The position numbers were made by a program, and so were the translations under genes. Positions 24,034 through 34,198 of a DNA stretch of 64,000 bases are shown here, piece after piece. Positions within the stretch are counted from its first letter, which is position 1. Every line of letters starts with the position of its first letter. This DNA is from Treponema denticola (GTDB lineage: Bacteria > Spirochaetota > Spirochaetia > Treponematales > Treponemataceae), in contig NZ_CP051302.1 of NCBI RefSeq assembly GCF_024181405.1, positions 434,001 through 498,000 of the forward strand, written 5' to 3'. Under the pieces are notes generated by a model. The model saw nothing but the letters and a program-made list of their open reading frames with translations. It did no database searches and had not been told where the DNA came from.

Positions 24034-26133
24034 ATGATGAGAAAAAGAGTAACTTATAAAATCGGCGAACATGATTTAATTTTAGAAACCGGTTATTTGG
24101 CAAAACAGGCCAACGGTTCTATTTATGCGGAATATGCCGGTTCCGCAATTTTAGCTACAATCTGTGCCTCGGGACAGGCTCAGGAAGGTTTAGACTATGT
24201 CCCCCTAACGGTTGATTATAACGAAAAATATTATGCAGCCGGAAAAATCCCCGGAGGCTTTATAAAAAGAGAGGGTAGACCAAAGGATAAGGAAATCCTT
24301 GTTTCCCGTCTTATAGACAGGCCCATGCGCCCCTTATTTAACAAAGAATTCGGACGTGAAATCCAGTTGGTTCCTACCTGTATTTCAACGGATATGATAA
24401 ACCCGCCCGACATCCTTGCAGTTATCGCAAGCTCTGCAGCCGTTCATATTTCGGATATCCCCTTTGACGGCCCCGTTGCAGCTGCCCGTGTTGCCTATAA
24501 AAACGGCGAATACATTATAAACCCGACATTTAGTCAAATCGAAACTGCCGATATGGAAATTGTAGTTGCCGGAACAAAAGAGGGCATTACGATGGTCGAA
24601 GGCGGTGCTAACGAGGTTTCCGAAGAGGTCATGCTTACAGCCTTGGAAAAAGCCCATGAAATGATCAAGGCTCTTTGCAAGATGCAGGAAGATTTACGCG
24701 AACTTGCCGGAAAAGAAAAACTTCCCCTCGTTCCCCTTGAAGCCGAGCTTGAAAATAAGCAGGCAATTTATGACGAAGCCTTCCCACGTTTAAGCAAAAC
24801 CCTCTATCTTTCAACAAAGATGGAGCGCCGCGAAGAATCGGACAAGGTAAAAAAAGAATTGGCCGAAAAATATGCCGAACAGCTTGAAGATGAAATTCAG
24901 CTTAAACTTTTTAACGCCCTCTTTGAAGAGATGGAGTATAATATTTTAAGAACCAATATCTTGGACAAGGGCTTGAGGGTTGACGGAAGAGGCACTAAGG
25001 ACATTCGTCCCATAACTTGCGAAATCGGAGTCCTTCCCCGTCCCCACGGTTCGGCCGTCTTTACACGAGGCGAAACCCAGTCCTTGGGTGTTGTAACGAT
25101 AGGAACAGTCTTTGACGAACAGATATATGATGACATCGAGGGCGACAGAAGAGAAAACTTTATTCTTCACTATAACTTCCCGCCCTTCTCTGTAGGAGAG
25201 GTCGGAAGGCTCGGAACGGGTCGAAGAGAAATCGGGCACGGAAACCTTGCACACCGCTCCCTTTATCCGATGGTTCCCGAAAGGGAAAAATTCCCCTATA
25301 CGGTCCGTGTTGTTTCGGAGGTCTTGGAATCAAACGGTTCTTCTTCGATGGCTACCGTATGTTCGGGAACCCTTTCTATGCTTCATGCAGGCGTTCCCAT
25401 GAAAAAGCCGGTTGCCGGTATTGCCATGGGGCTTATCACCGAAGGAAATGACCGCTACGCCATTCTTTCAGACATTCTTGGAGAAGAAGATCACTTAGGC
25501 GATATGGACTTTAAGGTTGCAGGTACGGCCGATGGAATTACGGGCTTCCAGATGGACATAAAGATTGCAGGTGTTTCGCCTGAAATTATGAAAAATGCCC
25601 TTGCACAGGCCAAAGAAGGAAGAATGCACATCCTCGGCATAATGAATCAGTGTATTTCCGCTCCCAATGCGGAACTTTCCCAATATGCTCCAAGGGTTGA
25701 GATGATGACAATACCCGAAGACAAGATAGGTGCCCTAATCGGCCCCGGCGGAAAGAATGTAAAAGCTATTTCCGATAAATATAATGTAACAATCAATACC
25801 GAAAACGACGGTACCGTAACCATTTACGGCAAGGACGGAACTTCGGACATTAAAGGCGCAAAGAGTATTGTTAAGGGAATCACAAGCGATCCCGAAGTCG
25901 GAATGATCTATGACGGAACCGTAAAAAAAATTATGGACTTCGGTGCCTTTGTCGAAATCCTTCCCGGAAAAGAAGGCCTTTGCCATATTTCAAAACTTTC
26001 ACGCTCCAGAGTCGAAAAGGTTTCGGATGTGCTTAAAGAAGGACAGGAAATACCCGTTAAACTTTTGGAAATCGATAAACTCGGAAGGCTCAACCTTTCT
26101 TATGTCGATGCTCTTGAAGAGCGTTCCAAATAA
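24034..26133 (+). CDS. pnp: Polynucleotide phosphorylase
   Basis: About 699 residues with two RNase PH domains (the second has [20 protein letters not shown]), a KH domain ([17 protein letters not shown]) and a C-terminal S1 domain ([20 protein letters not shown]). It degrades RNA 3' to 5' by phosphorolysis. Two adjacent ATGs (24034, 24037) are possible starts; only a weak purine-rich site precedes them. It lies downstream of rpsO behind a long hairpin. A GC-rich terminator follows. Confidence 0.97.
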   Translation: MMRKRVTYKIGEHDLILETGYLAKQANGSIYAEYAGSAILATICASGQAQEGLDYVPLTVDYNEKYYAAGKIPGGFIKREGRPKDKEILVSRLIDRPMRPLFNKEFGREIQLVPTCISTDMINPPDILAVIASSAAVHISDIPFDGPVAAARVAYKNGEYIINPTFSQIETADMEIVVAGTKEGITMVEGGANEVSEEVMLTALEKAHEMIKALCKMQEDLRELAGKEKLPLVPLEAELENKQAIYDEAFPRLSKTLYLSTKMERREESDKVKKELAEKYAEQLEDEIQLKLFNALFEEMEYNILRTNILDKGLRVDGRGTKDIRPITCEIGVLPRPHGSAVFTRGETQSLGVVTIGTVFDEQIYDDIEGDRRENFILHYNFPPFSVGEVGRLGTGRREIGHGNLAHRSLYPMVPEREKFPYTVRVVSEVLESNGSSSMATVCSGTLSMLHAGVPMKKPVAGIAMGLITEGNDRYAILSDILGEEDHLGDMDFKVAGTADGITGFQMDIKIAGVSPEIMKNALAQAKEGRMHILGIMNQCISAPNAELSQYAPRVEMMTIPEDKIGALIGPGGKNVKAISDKYNVTINTENDGTVTIYGKDGTSDIKGAKSIVKGITSDPEVGMIYDGTVKKIMDFGAFVEILPGKEGLCHISKLSRSRVEKVSDVLKEGQEIPVKLLEIDKLGRLNLSYVDALEERSK

Positions 26134-26139
26134 AAAGGA

Positions 26140-26172
26140 GCATGGAGCCGTTTGTTCGGCCCATGCTTTTAA
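26140..26172 (+). terminator. Intrinsic terminator after pnp
   Basis: GCATGGAGCCG pairs with CGGCCCATGC (one bulged A) around a 6-base loop, followed by TTTTAAATTTT. Confidence 0.8.
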
Positions 26173-26204
26173 ATTTTGCGCATGGTGATTTTAGGAGATT
26201 GTAA

Positions 26205-26639
26205 ATGGAAGTTTTTACAAAGTTAAAAGAAGGAGCCCTTTTACCGGAATACAAAACGAGCGGATCTGCCGGAGCTGATTTGCGGGCCCTTATTGAAGAA
26301 CCCGTTATCTTAAAACCCATGCAAAGATGCTTAATTCCTACAGGTCTTTCGGTTGAATTACCTAAGGGAATTGAGCTTCAAGTGCGTCCCCGATCGGGGC
26401 TTGCCCTAAAACACGGAATTACCGTCTTAAACACTCCCGGCACCGTAGATTCGGACTACCGCGGAGAGCTCGCCGTTCTTTTAATAAATCTCGGAAATGA
26501 AGACTTTAAAATAGAAAATGGGGACCGCATCGCCCAAGCCGTTATTGCCCAAGCTATTCAGGCTGATTTTGTTCAAAAGGATGAGCTTTCCAATACCGAA
26601 CGCGGAGCAGGGGGCTACGGTTCTACGGGAATAGCATGA
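26205..26639 (+). CDS. dut: dUTP diphosphatase
   Basis: 144 residues with all five trimeric dUTPase motifs in order: [41 protein letters not shown] and the flexible C-terminal [10 protein letters not shown] arm. It hydrolyses dUTP to dUMP, preventing uracil incorporation in DNA. TAGGAGATTG precedes the ATG. lptF follows 18 bases later. Confidence 0.97.
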   Translation: MEVFTKLKEGALLPEYKTSGSAGADLRALIEEPVILKPMQRCLIPTGLSVELPKGIELQVRPRSGLALKHGITVLNTPGTVDSDYRGELAVLLINLGNEDFKIENGDRIAQAVIAQAIQADFVQKDELSNTERGAGGYGSTGIA

Positions 26640-26657
26640 TTAAAAAGAGCGTAGTTT

Positions 26658-27791
26658 ATGAGAGGTCTGTCGTTTAATCATAAAACAATCTTTGTATATG
26701 TTTTTAAAGAACTCCTTTTATATTTTATAGTTTCTTTTTTGTTCTTCTTTTTTATTTTTTTTGTAAATCAGATTCTTTTAATGGCAGAAGAAATCCTATC
26801 TAAAAAGGCTCCCACAAAAGATGTTTTATTGCTCTTGTTTTATTCTCTTCCGTTTATAATAGCTACAACAGCTCCATATGCAGCCTTAATCGGAACCCTC
26901 ATGTGCTTGGGCCGCTTTTCGGCAGACCATGAATTTATTTCGATGAATGCTCTAGGAATTTCGACTTCTTTTATTTTGATTCCGGTTTTTGCTCTCGGTG
27001 TTTTTGTTTCAGTAGGTTCGTTTATAACAAACGATATTTTGATTCCGCGCGGGACGATAAAATTTAATGAGGTGCTTTACAATATTGCTTCTTCAACTCC
27101 TGCTCTTGAACTTGAGTCTTATTCGGTTAAGCGTAATGAAAATTCGATAGTTGTTTCAGGTTTGATAAAGGATAATTCAATCCATGATCTTTTAATAATC
27201 GATTCAAGTCAGAGGGGGGCAAAAAGATTTTTATCTTCATCTCAAACCGATGTAAAAAAATCCAACGACAGATCGATTATCATGCAGCTTGAAATGCTCA
27301 ATCCTCGTCTTTTAAATTTGGATTTAAACAATAGATCTAAATTTGATGTTGTCTATGGGGAAAGTATAACCTACAATGTTCTTGCAAAGGATGTTGCCCC
27401 TAAGTTTATTTCAAGTTCAGGTCCCGACAAGATGACTTCTTATGACCTAATAAAAGATATAAAGCAAAAAAAGGAAGCCGGTGATACAAGTCCGCGTCTT
27501 TTGAATATCTATATTATGGAGCTTCACCGTAAATTTTCTGTTCCCTTCGGTGCCTTCTTTTTTGTATTGTTGGCTTTTGCTATAAGCCGTGCCGGTAAGA
27601 CCTATGATCAGAGTACGGGCTTTATTGTGGGGCTTTTAATTTCAGTTGCTTATTGGGCCTTTTTGATAGGTGGGCAAATGCTCTGCCTTGAATCGGGCCT
27701 AAATATAAACGGAGCCCTTGTAATGTGGTTTCCGAATGTTTTGTTGGTAATCTGCACGGCTGTGATTGCAATAAAGAGGTTGTTAAAATGA
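26658..27791 (+). CDS. lptF: LptF/LptG family permease (first of pair)
   Basis: 377 residues of the YjgP/YjgQ family: three N-terminal membrane helices, a periplasmic jellyroll-type domain (about 120-275), and three C-terminal helices. It overlaps the next gene by 4 bases (ATGA) and forms the usual pair. In Gram-negatives LptFG with LptB extracts lipopolysaccharide for export. Treponemes lack typical LPS but make an outer-membrane lipooligosaccharide or other glycolipid, so the cargo is inferred to be a related lipid. No strong ribosome binding site is visible. The F versus G naming is by gene order. Confidence 0.85.
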   Translation: MRGLSFNHKTIFVYVFKELLLYFIVSFLFFFFIFFVNQILLMAEEILSKKAPTKDVLLLLFYSLPFIIATTAPYAALIGTLMCLGRFSADHEFISMNALGISTSFILIPVFALGVFVSVGSFITNDILIPRGTIKFNEVLYNIASSTPALELESYSVKRNENSIVVSGLIKDNSIHDLLIIDSSQRGAKRFLSSSQTDVKKSNDRSIIMQLEMLNPRLLNLDLNNRSKFDVVYGESITYNVLAKDVAPKFISSSGPDKMTSYDLIKDIKQKKEAGDTSPRLLNIYIMELHRKFSVPFGAFFFVLLAFAISRAGKTYDQSTGFIVGLLISVAYWAFLIGGQMLCLESGLNINGALVMWFPNVLLVICTAVIAIKRLLK

Positions 27792-28861
27792 GGCTGCTTC
27801 AAAGATACTTGCTTAAACTTTTTATACCAACCTTCGTCGTAGCAATGCTTTTTTTTGTCTTGCTTTTGCAGTTGGGAGACTTATTTGCCAATATAGTTGC
27901 CTATCTTCAAAACGGAGCACAGTTTAAAGATATTGTAAAAGTTATGTGGCTCTACATTCCTAAATGTATTGCTTATTCCGTGCCCTTGGCAATTCTTTTT
28001 GCCGGCTCATATACAATGGGAAATTTATATGCACAAAATGAACTTACATCGATATTTTCAGCGGGAATATCTTTAGGCCGTTTTACTCTTCCCCTTTTGG
28101 TTTTGGGATTTTTCTTTTCCGTAGGGATGATTTTTTTTGAAGACAATGTGGTTATAAAATATTTTTATGAAAAAACGCAGCTTTCAAAAAAACTTTTGCA
28201 AGAAGAAGAAAGTTTGGATACTCAGGACTTGGTAATTTTATCCGAACTCGGAAAAATCGTATACACGGCCGATTATTTTAATGCAGAAAATCAAACTCTT
28301 GCAAATGCCTACATAATAATCCGTGACGAGGATGGAAATTTATCGTTGGTTATTAAAAGCTCTCATATGGTCTGGAATGAAGACCGCTGGACTACTGACA
28401 GTGCTGAAGTTTACCGATTTGATGAAAAAAATATTGTAAGCTGTTTGAACCATATTCCGGATAATATAATTCTTTCAGAGCCTCCTTCTAATTTTCAAAA
28501 AAATCTAAGCTCGGTAGATGAAATGAGAATTTCGGAAGCAAAAGAATTTATAGCTGCCCTTAAAAAAAACGGCCTTCCGTATTATGAGGCTCTTTCAAAA
28601 TATCACAGGCGCTTTTCATTTCCGTTTACTATTTTTATAGTCTTGTTTTTTTCGATTTCTTTGGGCGGTAAATTTAAAAAGAATATCCTGCTGATGAGTA
28701 TCTTATTCAGCTTAGGAATAGCAACTCTTTTTTACGTTACGGAAATGGTTACTATGTTAAGTGCAAAGTGGGAATATATCTCGCCCCTTGCCGGAGCTTG
28801 GACTCCGATTTTTATATTTTCGATTTTAAGTATCTTTTTACTAAAAAACTCGCGGACTTAG
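27788..28861 (+). CDS. lptG: LptF/LptG family permease (second of pair)
   Basis: 357 residues starting MRLLQRYLLKLFIPTF, six membrane helices with a central periplasmic domain, same family as the upstream gene. The start at 27788 overlaps the preceding stop in ATGA, showing coupled translation. The ATPase partner is not in this neighbourhood. The last residues (KNSRT) are followed directly by the stop with no clear terminator. Confidence 0.85.
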   Translation: MRLLQRYLLKLFIPTFVVAMLFFVLLLQLGDLFANIVAYLQNGAQFKDIVKVMWLYIPKCIAYSVPLAILFAGSYTMGNLYAQNELTSIFSAGISLGRFTLPLLVLGFFFSVGMIFFEDNVVIKYFYEKTQLSKKLLQEEESLDTQDLVILSELGKIVYTADYFNAENQTLANAYIIIRDEDGNLSLVIKSSHMVWNEDRWTTDSAEVYRFDEKNIVSCLNHIPDNIILSEPPSNFQKNLSSVDEMRISEAKEFIAALKKNGLPYYEALSKYHRRFSFPFTIFIVLFFSISLGGKFKKNILLMSILFSLGIATLFYVTEMVTMLSAKWEYISPLAGAWTPIFIFSILSIFLLKNSRT

Positions 28862-28898
28862 GGTCGGGCATCTTGAAAAAACTTCCAAACCTGATTAC

Positions 28899-28927
28899 TT
28901 GATAAAAATTAAAAAATAATGTAAATT
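28899..28927 (+). promoter_or_regulatory. Promoter of ybaN-ygbA
   Basis: TTGATA (28899-28904), 17 bp, TAAATT (28922-28927). A GAGGTGAGG ribosome binding site follows at about 28939. Confidence 0.5.
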
Positions 28928-28950
28928 ATGACTAACTAGAGGTGAGGATT

Positions 28951-29370
28951 ATGAAGATAATAAATATTTTTTGGATTGTGCTGGGCTTTATTTGCCTAGG
29001 GCTTGGAATTATAGGTATCATCATGCCTATTTTACCGACAACGCCCTTTTTTATGGTAACAGTCGTATGCTTTGCTAAGGGCTCGGAAAGACTAAAACGG
29101 TGGTTTATGAGCACATCTTTTCATAAAAAATACATTCAAAGCTTTTACGAAAAAAAGGGTATGACTTTAAAAAACAAGGTTATCATACTTTCCTTTGCCT
29201 CAATCATGCTCGCAGCCGCTTTTTATTTTTCGGCTAAACCCTATGCCCGAATCTTAATAGCCTGTGTATTTTTGGCCAAATATTACGTATTTATCTTTAA
29301 GATAAAAACTCTTCCGGATGATGAAAAATCGGCAATAAAAGCAGATGCGGGCTGTGTTGAACAAAGATAA
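28951..29370 (+). CDS. YbaN (DUF454) family inner membrane protein
   Basis: 139 residues with the family signature region IIGIIMPILPTTPFFMVTVVCFAKGSERL after the first hydrophobic helix, a short amphipathic stretch, and two further hydrophobic helices. The function of YbaN/DUF454 is not established. The ATG at 28951 has GAGGTGAGG upstream; a GTG nine bases earlier would destroy that site. The end overlaps the next gene by about 26 bases. Confidence 0.85.
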   Translation: MKIINIFWIVLGFICLGLGIIGIIMPILPTTPFFMVTVVCFAKGSERLKRWFMSTSFHKKYIQSFYEKKGMTLKNKVIILSFASIMLAAAFYFSAKPYARILIACVFLAKYYVFIFKIKTLPDDEKSAIKADAGCVEQR

Positions 29371-29707
29371 AAAAGAACAAGAAAAAAAGCTCATTTCTAT
29401 TATGATAGATATGTACCGCTCTTTTGAAGGAAGAGAAATGAGTGATGATGAGCTTGATGAGCTTTTTTTATATGCATCAAAGAGGATTGAAACCTGCATT
29501 TATCGAAAAAATGATGAAAAAAAGCCTTTTTGCAATGTCTGTCCTGTGCATTGCTATAAAAGCGATATGCGTGAAAAAATAAAAAAGGTAATGAGGTATG
29601 CAGGACCGAGACTTTTATTTAAACGTCCCATTTTAAGTTTAAAGCACCTTTTTAAGACAATTTATGCAAAAAAACATCCTCCGAAGCCTCCGGGGAGATT
29701 TAATTAA
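29345..29707 (+). CDS. YgbA-family (nitrous oxide-stimulated promoter family) protein
   Basis: 120 residues with the conserved cysteine cluster C-N-V-C-P-V-H-C followed by MREKIKKVMRYAGPRLLFKRP, which matches the YgbA_NO family. E. coli ygbA belongs to the NO-responsive NsrR regulon; the molecular function is unclear, but the Cys/His cluster suggests metal binding. An upstream cysteine (ETC) adds a possible ligand. It overlaps ybaN and is probably translated by coupling; GTG or TTG codons shortly after the ATG are alternative starts. Confidence 0.82.
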   Translation: MRAVLNKDKKEQEKKLISIMIDMYRSFEGREMSDDELDELFLYASKRIETCIYRKNDEKKPFCNVCPVHCYKSDMREKIKKVMRYAGPRLLFKRPILSLKHLFKTIYAKKHPPKPPGRFN

Positions 29708-29726
29708 AATACGTCTTTTTACGGCA

Positions 29727-29756
29727 TTGACTTTTTTTTAAAATTTATGTTATACT
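29727..29756 (+). promoter_or_regulatory. Promoter of rpsL-rpsG
   Basis: TTGACT (29727-29732), 18 bp, TATACT (29751-29756). The leader of about 45 nt ends in AAGGAG before the rpsL ATG. Confidence 0.7.
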
Positions 29757-29808
29757 ATACTTTCTGATATTCCGTAGTGCTGGCGGATAAATTAAGGAGA
29801 TAAGGCTT

Positions 29809-30183
29809 ATGCCTACAATTAATCAATTGATAAAAAAGGGACGCAAATCTGCTGCAGTTAAGACAAAGAGTCCTGCTTTGCAGTCTTGCCCCCAAAAGCG
29901 CGGTGTTTGCACCAGCGTTAAGACGATTACGCCTAAAAAACCGAACTCGGCCTTAAGAAAGGTTGCCCGTATCCGTTTAAGTAACGGCATCGAAGTAACT
30001 GCTTATATTCCCGGTATCGGACACAACTTGCAGGAACACTCCGTTGTTCTCGTAAGAGGCGGACGTGTTAAGGACCTCCCGGGTGTACGCTATCACATTA
30101 TACGCGGTACTAAAGATGCTCTCGGTGTAGAAGACAGAAAACGAGGCCGCTCCAAGTACGGAGCCAAGAGGCCCAAGGCTTAG
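29809..30183 (+). CDS. rpsL: 30S ribosomal protein S12
   Basis: 124 residues with [10 protein letters not shown] and [12 protein letters not shown] intact, meaning the lysines commonly mutated in streptomycin resistance are wild-type. AAGGAG precedes the ATG. It forms a two-gene operon with rpsG; fusA follows only after a terminator. Confidence 0.98.
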   Translation: MPTINQLIKKGRKSAAVKTKSPALQSCPQKRGVCTSVKTITPKKPNSALRKVARIRLSNGIEVTAYIPGIGHNLQEHSVVLVRGGRVKDLPGVRYHIIRGTKDALGVEDRKRGRSKYGAKRPKA

Positions 30184-30193
30184 GGGGTAAAAA

Positions 30194-30664
30194 ATGGGTA
30201 GAGGAAAAATTACTGCAAGACGCCCTGTTGCTCCCGACAGCAAGTACAATAGCGTGGTAGTTACCCGCTTTATCGGAAGAATGATGCTTTCAGGAAAAAA
30301 GAGCATTACTACAAAGATCATGTACGATTCTTTTGATAAAATTAAAGAAAAAACCGGCGAAGAACCATTGGCCGTTTTTTCAAAGGCCTTGGACAACGTA
30401 AAACCCGTTGTTGAAGTAAAATCCCGCCGAGTCGGAGGTGCCACTTATCAGGTTCCGATGGACATTCCGGAGGGAAGGAGAGAAGCCTTGGCTATGCGCT
30501 GGATTATCGGTGCTGCTCGAAAAAGAAGCGGTCACGAGATGTCAGAAAGATTGGCTTCAGAGCTGATCGATGCATACAACAACACCGGAACAGCCTTCAA
30601 AAAGAAGGAAGAAGTTCACAGAATGGCCGAAGCAAACAAAGCTTTTGCACACTTCAGGTGGTAG
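30194..30664 (+). CDS. rpsG: 30S ribosomal protein S7
   Basis: 156 residues, helical, with the 16S rRNA-binding segments [19 protein letters not shown] and ALRWII-like [13 protein letters not shown]. It starts 10 bases after rpsL with AGGGGG upstream, and ends before a strong terminator. Confidence 0.98.
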   Translation: MGRGKITARRPVAPDSKYNSVVVTRFIGRMMLSGKKSITTKIMYDSFDKIKEKTGEEPLAVFSKALDNVKPVVEVKSRRVGGATYQVPMDIPEGRREALAMRWIIGAARKRSGHEMSERLASELIDAYNNTGTAFKKKEEVHRMAEANKAFAHFRW

Positions 30665-30670
30665 TTCAAA

Positions 30671-30701
30671 GGGGAGTTCGGAATACGGACTCCCTTTTTT
30701 T
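30671..30701 (+). terminator. Intrinsic terminator after rpsG
   Basis: GGGAGTTCG pairs with CGGACTCCC around GAATA and is followed by seven T. It separates rpsL-rpsG from fusA. Confidence 0.9.
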
Positions 30702-30745
30702 GTAAATATCTTATCCGCCATGGACGGCGGTGGTTCCAAACTTCG

Positions 30746-30769
30746 AGAGTTTTGCGTAAGCAAAACTCT
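30746..30769. repeat. Perfect 10-bp hairpin with GTAA tetraloop between rpsG and fusA
   Basis: AGAGTTTTGC-GTAA-GCAAAACTCT is a perfect inverted repeat, not followed by a T-tract. It lies upstream of the fusA promoter and in no gene; its role is unknown. The rest of 30702-30950 holds only the fusA promoter and leader. Confidence 0.6.
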
Positions 30770-30813
30770 AAGATGAAAAAAGGACTGAGGATGTACATTT
30801 TTCATCGACCCCC

Positions 30814-30842
30814 TTGTATATTATTCTTTTTTTTATTATACT
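30814..30842 (+). promoter_or_regulatory. Promoter of fusA
   Basis: TTGTAT (30814-30819), 17 bp, TATACT (30837-30842), giving a leader of about 100 nt before the ATG at 30951. The leader contains a small inverted repeat (AAAAGTATTATGACTTTT). Confidence 0.6.
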
Positions 30843-30950
30843 GTAACGTCTTGTATCTTGAAAAGTATTATGACTTTTCGGTTTTATAAAATCATTTAGG
30901 AGAAACTCGGCAGTTTGCTCCTAAAAATCTATAAAGATGAGGTATTGATT

Positions 30951-33038
30951 ATGGGTAATGATATTTCTAAGATGAGAAATATCGGTATTAGTGCTCACAT
31001 TGACTCCGGTAAAACTACTCTTTCTGAACGAATTCTTTTTTATTGTGATAGAATTCATGCTTTACACGAGGTCCGCGGAAAAGACGGTGTGGGTGCTACG
31101 ATGGATAATATGGAGCTTGAAAAGGAACGAGGTATCACGATTCAGTCAGCTTCAACTCAGGTTAAATGGAAGGATTATACGGTAAACGTAATTGACACTC
31201 CCGGGCACGTAGACTTCACTATTGAGGTTGAACGTTCTTTACGCGTTTTGGACGGAGCTATCTTGGTTCTTTGTTCTGTCGGAGGTGTTCAGTCCCAGTC
31301 TATCACTGTTGACAGACAGTTAAAACGCTACCACGTTCCCCGAATTGCATTTGTAAATAAGTGCGACAGAACCGGTGCTAACCCGTTTAAAGTTAGGATG
31401 CAGCTTAGGGAGAAACTAGGGCTCAATGCTTATATGATGCAGATTCCCATAGGTTTGGAAGATAAGCTTGAAGGCGTTGTAGACCTTGTTACTATGAAGG
31501 CTATGTATTTTGAAGGCGAAAACGGTACCCAAATCCGCATGGCCGAAATCCCCCAGCATCTTTTAGCCGATGCTCAAAAATATAGGGAAGAAATGATTGA
31601 TGCCGCTACCATGTTCTCAGATGAATTGGCAGAAGCCTTTTTGGAAGGTGCAGAAACCGAAGAAATGATAAGAGCAGCCGTCAGAAAGGGAACCCTTGCA
31701 GAGCAGTTTGTTCCCGTCTTCCTCGGCTCGGCTTATAAAAATAAGGGTATCCAACCCCTTTTGGATGCGGTAGGTTATTATCTCCCCGATCCGACAGAAA
31801 TCGAAAATACGGCTTTAAACCTCGATGAAAATGAAAAGCCTATTGTGTTAGGTACGGATGAAAATGCTCCGGTAGTTGCCCTAGGCTTTAAGCTTGAAGA
31901 CGGAAAATACGGACAGCTTACCTATGTCCGAGTTTATCAGGGAACTTTAAAGAAAGGTGAGGAGTTATTTAATACCCGTGCCAAAAAGAAATTTAAGGTA
32001 GGCCGCTTGGTTCGAATGAACTCCGCAACCATGGAAGATATTAACGAGGGCGGTCCTGGCGACATTGTAGCTCTTTTCGGTATTGACTGTGCTTCGGGAG
32101 ATACCTTCTGCGGAGGAAACTTAAACTATGCAATGAGCTCCATGTATGTTCCGGATCCCGTTATCTCTCTTTCGCTTACACCGAAAGATAAGCAGGCTGC
32201 CGATCAAATGTCCAAGGCTCTTAACCGCTTTACAAAAGAAGATCCGACTTTCAGAAGCTATGTAGACAAGGAATCGAACCAGACCATTATTCAGGGTATG
32301 GGCGAGCTTCACTTGGAAGTTTATATTGAGCGAATGAAGAGAGAATATAAGTGTGATGTTGAAACAGGTATGCCTCAGGTTGCTTACAGAGAAGCTATTA
32401 CCCAGAGGGCAGATTTTAACTATACTCACAAAAAACAGACAGGCGGTTCCGGTCAGTTCGGCCGTGTTGCAGGCTTTATCGAGCCTTGCACCGAGCAAGA
32501 TTATGAGTTTGACAATCAGATAAAGGGAGGAGCAATTCCTTCGGAATTTATTCCTTCTTGCGATAAGGGCTTTAAAGAAGCTATCAAGAGGGGAACCCTC
32601 ATCGGATTCCCGATTGTCGGAACTAAGGTTACTATAAATGACGGACAGTCCCACCCTGTAGACTCCTCGGATATGGCTTTCCAAGCTGCTGCAATCGGTG
32701 CTTTCCGTGAGGCTTACAAGGCTGCAAAACCTGCAATTCTTGAGCCCATTATGAAGGTTTCTATCGAAGGACCTCAGGAATTCCAAGGTAATATCTTCGG
32801 TCTTATAAATCAAAGACGCGGAATTATTATTTCATCGACGGAAGACGACAATTTTACCCGTGTAGATGCCGAAGTTCCGTTAAGCGAAATGTTTGGATTT
32901 TCTACCATTCTGCGTTCTTCAACACAGGGAAAGGCTGAATACTCTATGGAATTTGCCAAGTACGGCAAGGCTCCGGCAAGTATTTCGGAAGAACTGATAA
33001 AAGAATACGAAGCTAAAAGGCTTGCAGAAAAAAAATAA
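30951..33038 (+). CDS. fusA: Translation elongation factor G (spirochaete type)
   Basis: 695 residues. GTPase motifs: [11 protein letters not shown] (G1), the switch region [15 protein letters not shown] (G3) and NKCDR (G4). Domains II-V follow, ending [20 protein letters not shown]. The [20 protein letters not shown] stretch resembles mitochondrial EFG1 and the spirochaete spdEFG1 group rather than standard bacterial EF-G. It drives ribosomal translocation; spirochaetes often have a second EF-G for recycling. The ATG at 30951 follows a TGAGGT site; a longer frame from 30915 is less likely. Confidence 0.95.
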   Translation: MGNDISKMRNIGISAHIDSGKTTLSERILFYCDRIHALHEVRGKDGVGATMDNMELEKERGITIQSASTQVKWKDYTVNVIDTPGHVDFTIEVERSLRVLDGAILVLCSVGGVQSQSITVDRQLKRYHVPRIAFVNKCDRTGANPFKVRMQLREKLGLNAYMMQIPIGLEDKLEGVVDLVTMKAMYFEGENGTQIRMAEIPQHLLADAQKYREEMIDAATMFSDELAEAFLEGAETEEMIRAAVRKGTLAEQFVPVFLGSAYKNKGIQPLLDAVGYYLPDPTEIENTALNLDENEKPIVLGTDENAPVVALGFKLEDGKYGQLTYVRVYQGTLKKGEELFNTRAKKKFKVGRLVRMNSATMEDINEGGPGDIVALFGIDCASGDTFCGGNLNYAMSSMYVPDPVISLSLTPKDKQAADQMSKALNRFTKEDPTFRSYVDKESNQTIIQGMGELHLEVYIERMKREYKCDVETGMPQVAYREAITQRADFNYTHKKQTGGSGQFGRVAGFIEPCTEQDYEFDNQIKGGAIPSEFIPSCDKGFKEAIKRGTLIGFPIVGTKVTINDGQSHPVDSSDMAFQAAAIGAFREAYKAAKPAILEPIMKVSIEGPQEFQGNIFGLINQRRGIIISSTEDDNFTRVDAEVPLSEMFGFSTILRSSTQGKAEYSMEFAKYGKAPASISEELIKEYEAKRLAEKK

Positions 33039-33050
33039 GGAGGCTCTGTA

Positions 33051-33734
33051 ATGCTTAAAGAAGATTTGATTGAAAAAAGCCCGATGAGGAAACTTGAAAA
33101 AGCTCTCAGCGGCGGCTTGGCAGCAGGTGAGGTAGGTGTTGTTACATCAAAAAAAGGTGTAGGAAAAACATCGATTTTGGTTCAGTTCGGTTTGGATAAA
33201 CTCTTACAGGACAAGCCTGTTGTTCATATATCGTTCAGTCAGCATGTAGACTATGCCATAACTTGGTATAACGATATGTTTAACGAGCTGGCAAAGAAAA
33301 AGAACCTCGGCAATGCTCCGGAAATAAAGGCTCAGGCCTTTTCAAAGAGGATTGTCTTAAACTTTAACCAAGATACGGTTAGAACTACTCAGATTTTAAA
33401 GACAATCAGGGCCTTGTCCGAAGGAGGCTCAAAGCCGTCAGTAGTTATGATTGACGATTTTAACTTTGCAAAAGCCCTGCCTGAAGCAATGAAGGACATG
33501 AAGGCCTTTGCCAAGGAAATGGGGGTTGCCGTTTGGTATACCGCTGCTGCAGATGTTACTTCGTGTGAAATCGATGAGAGTTTGAAAAAGTACATTGATG
33601 AAATTGATGTACTTCTCTATCTTGAAAATGACGGGGATTTTATAAAGATTAAGGCCTTAAAAGAACACGGAAACGGAGCTTCCGATACCGGATCTTCTTT
33701 TGATGCTAAAACCATGCTTTTGAGCGAAAAATAA
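33051..33734 (+). CDS. P-loop (RecA/KaiC-like) ATPase of unknown function, downstream of fusA
   Basis: 227 residues with a Walker A-like SKKGVGKT at 33-40 and a Walker B VVMIDDF near 142-148 after a helix that resembles RecA-type motor cores (compare GGLAAGEVGVVTSKKG with KaiC/DnaB starts). No DNA-binding loop, zinc finger or second ATPase domain is visible. It begins 12 bases after fusA and has AAGGAGG, so it is co-transcribed with EF-G, but a role in translation is only a guess from position. A strong terminator follows. Confidence 0.75.
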   Translation: MLKEDLIEKSPMRKLEKALSGGLAAGEVGVVTSKKGVGKTSILVQFGLDKLLQDKPVVHISFSQHVDYAITWYNDMFNELAKKKNLGNAPEIKAQAFSKRIVLNFNQDTVRTTQILKTIRALSEGGSKPSVVMIDDFNFAKALPEAMKDMKAFAKEMGVAVWYTAAADVTSCEIDESLKKYIDEIDVLLYLENDGDFIKIKALKEHGNGASDTGSSFDAKTMLLSEK

Positions 33735-33750
33735 TCCGTAAAACTATCAT

Positions 33751-33794
33751 AAAAAAAGCCGTGAAGGGTTGTACCTTTCACGGCTTTTTTATTT
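33751..33794. terminator. Bidirectional intrinsic terminator after the P-loop ATPase gene
   Basis: GCCGTGAAGGG pairs with CCTTTCACGGC, preceded by seven A and followed by six T. It also serves the convergent small gene. Confidence 0.9.
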
Positions 33795-33832
33795 TCTGTT
33801 TAATTATAAAATTAATTAAAAGGTTAAGCTGC

Positions 33833-34117
33833 TTACCAGACTAATTTCTTTTTTACTTCTACCTTAGAGACTCCGAAAAGCCTCTTGAGTTGTTCTTTTT
33901 TGTAATTTGAATGGGAAATTTTATTATATTCATCAGCCACCTTTTGAAGGTCTTCTTCGGATTCGGTATAAACGGCATAGGCTGCCGCAGCCCTAAAAGC
34001 TCCGGATTCTAAAAGTTGGTCAAGATTTTTATTTGAATTTTTTGATAGTCTTGCCTTATCTACTATGGCGGAATTTCCGTCATAACCTATTGTGTTTATA
34101 AAATCTTTGATTTCCAT
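33833..34117 (-). CDS. Small hypothetical protein
   Basis: 94 residues starting MEIKDFINTIGYDG, soluble and helical, with an acidic middle and a lysine-rich end. No recognisable domain. The ATG at 34117 has GGGAGA upstream; the longer frame would read through that site. It lies downstream of the rubredoxin gene, separated by a terminator, so it may have its own transcript. Confidence 0.55.
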   Translation of the reverse strand: MEIKDFINTIGYDGNSAIVDKARLSKNSNKNLDQLLESGAFRAAAAYAVYTESEEDLQKVADEYNKISHSNYKKEQLKRLFGVSKVEVKKKLVW

Positions 34118-34149
34118 AACTTCTCCCAAATTTAACTTTTTATAAATAA

Positions 34150-34176
34150 AGCCGGCCCCTGTTTTAAAAGCCGGCT
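34150..34176 (-). terminator. Intrinsic terminator after the rubredoxin gene
   Basis: On the minus strand AGCCGGC pairs with GCCGGCT, followed by TTATTT. Loop of about 13 bases. Confidence 0.7.
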
Positions 34177-34198
34177 CAGTTTTTGATAGCTTAAAGCA

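Noticed and set aside
29977..30444. Long reverse-strand frames inside ribosomal and other genes
   Set aside because: They are antisense shadows of well-identified genes with no ribosome binding site or recognisable domain.
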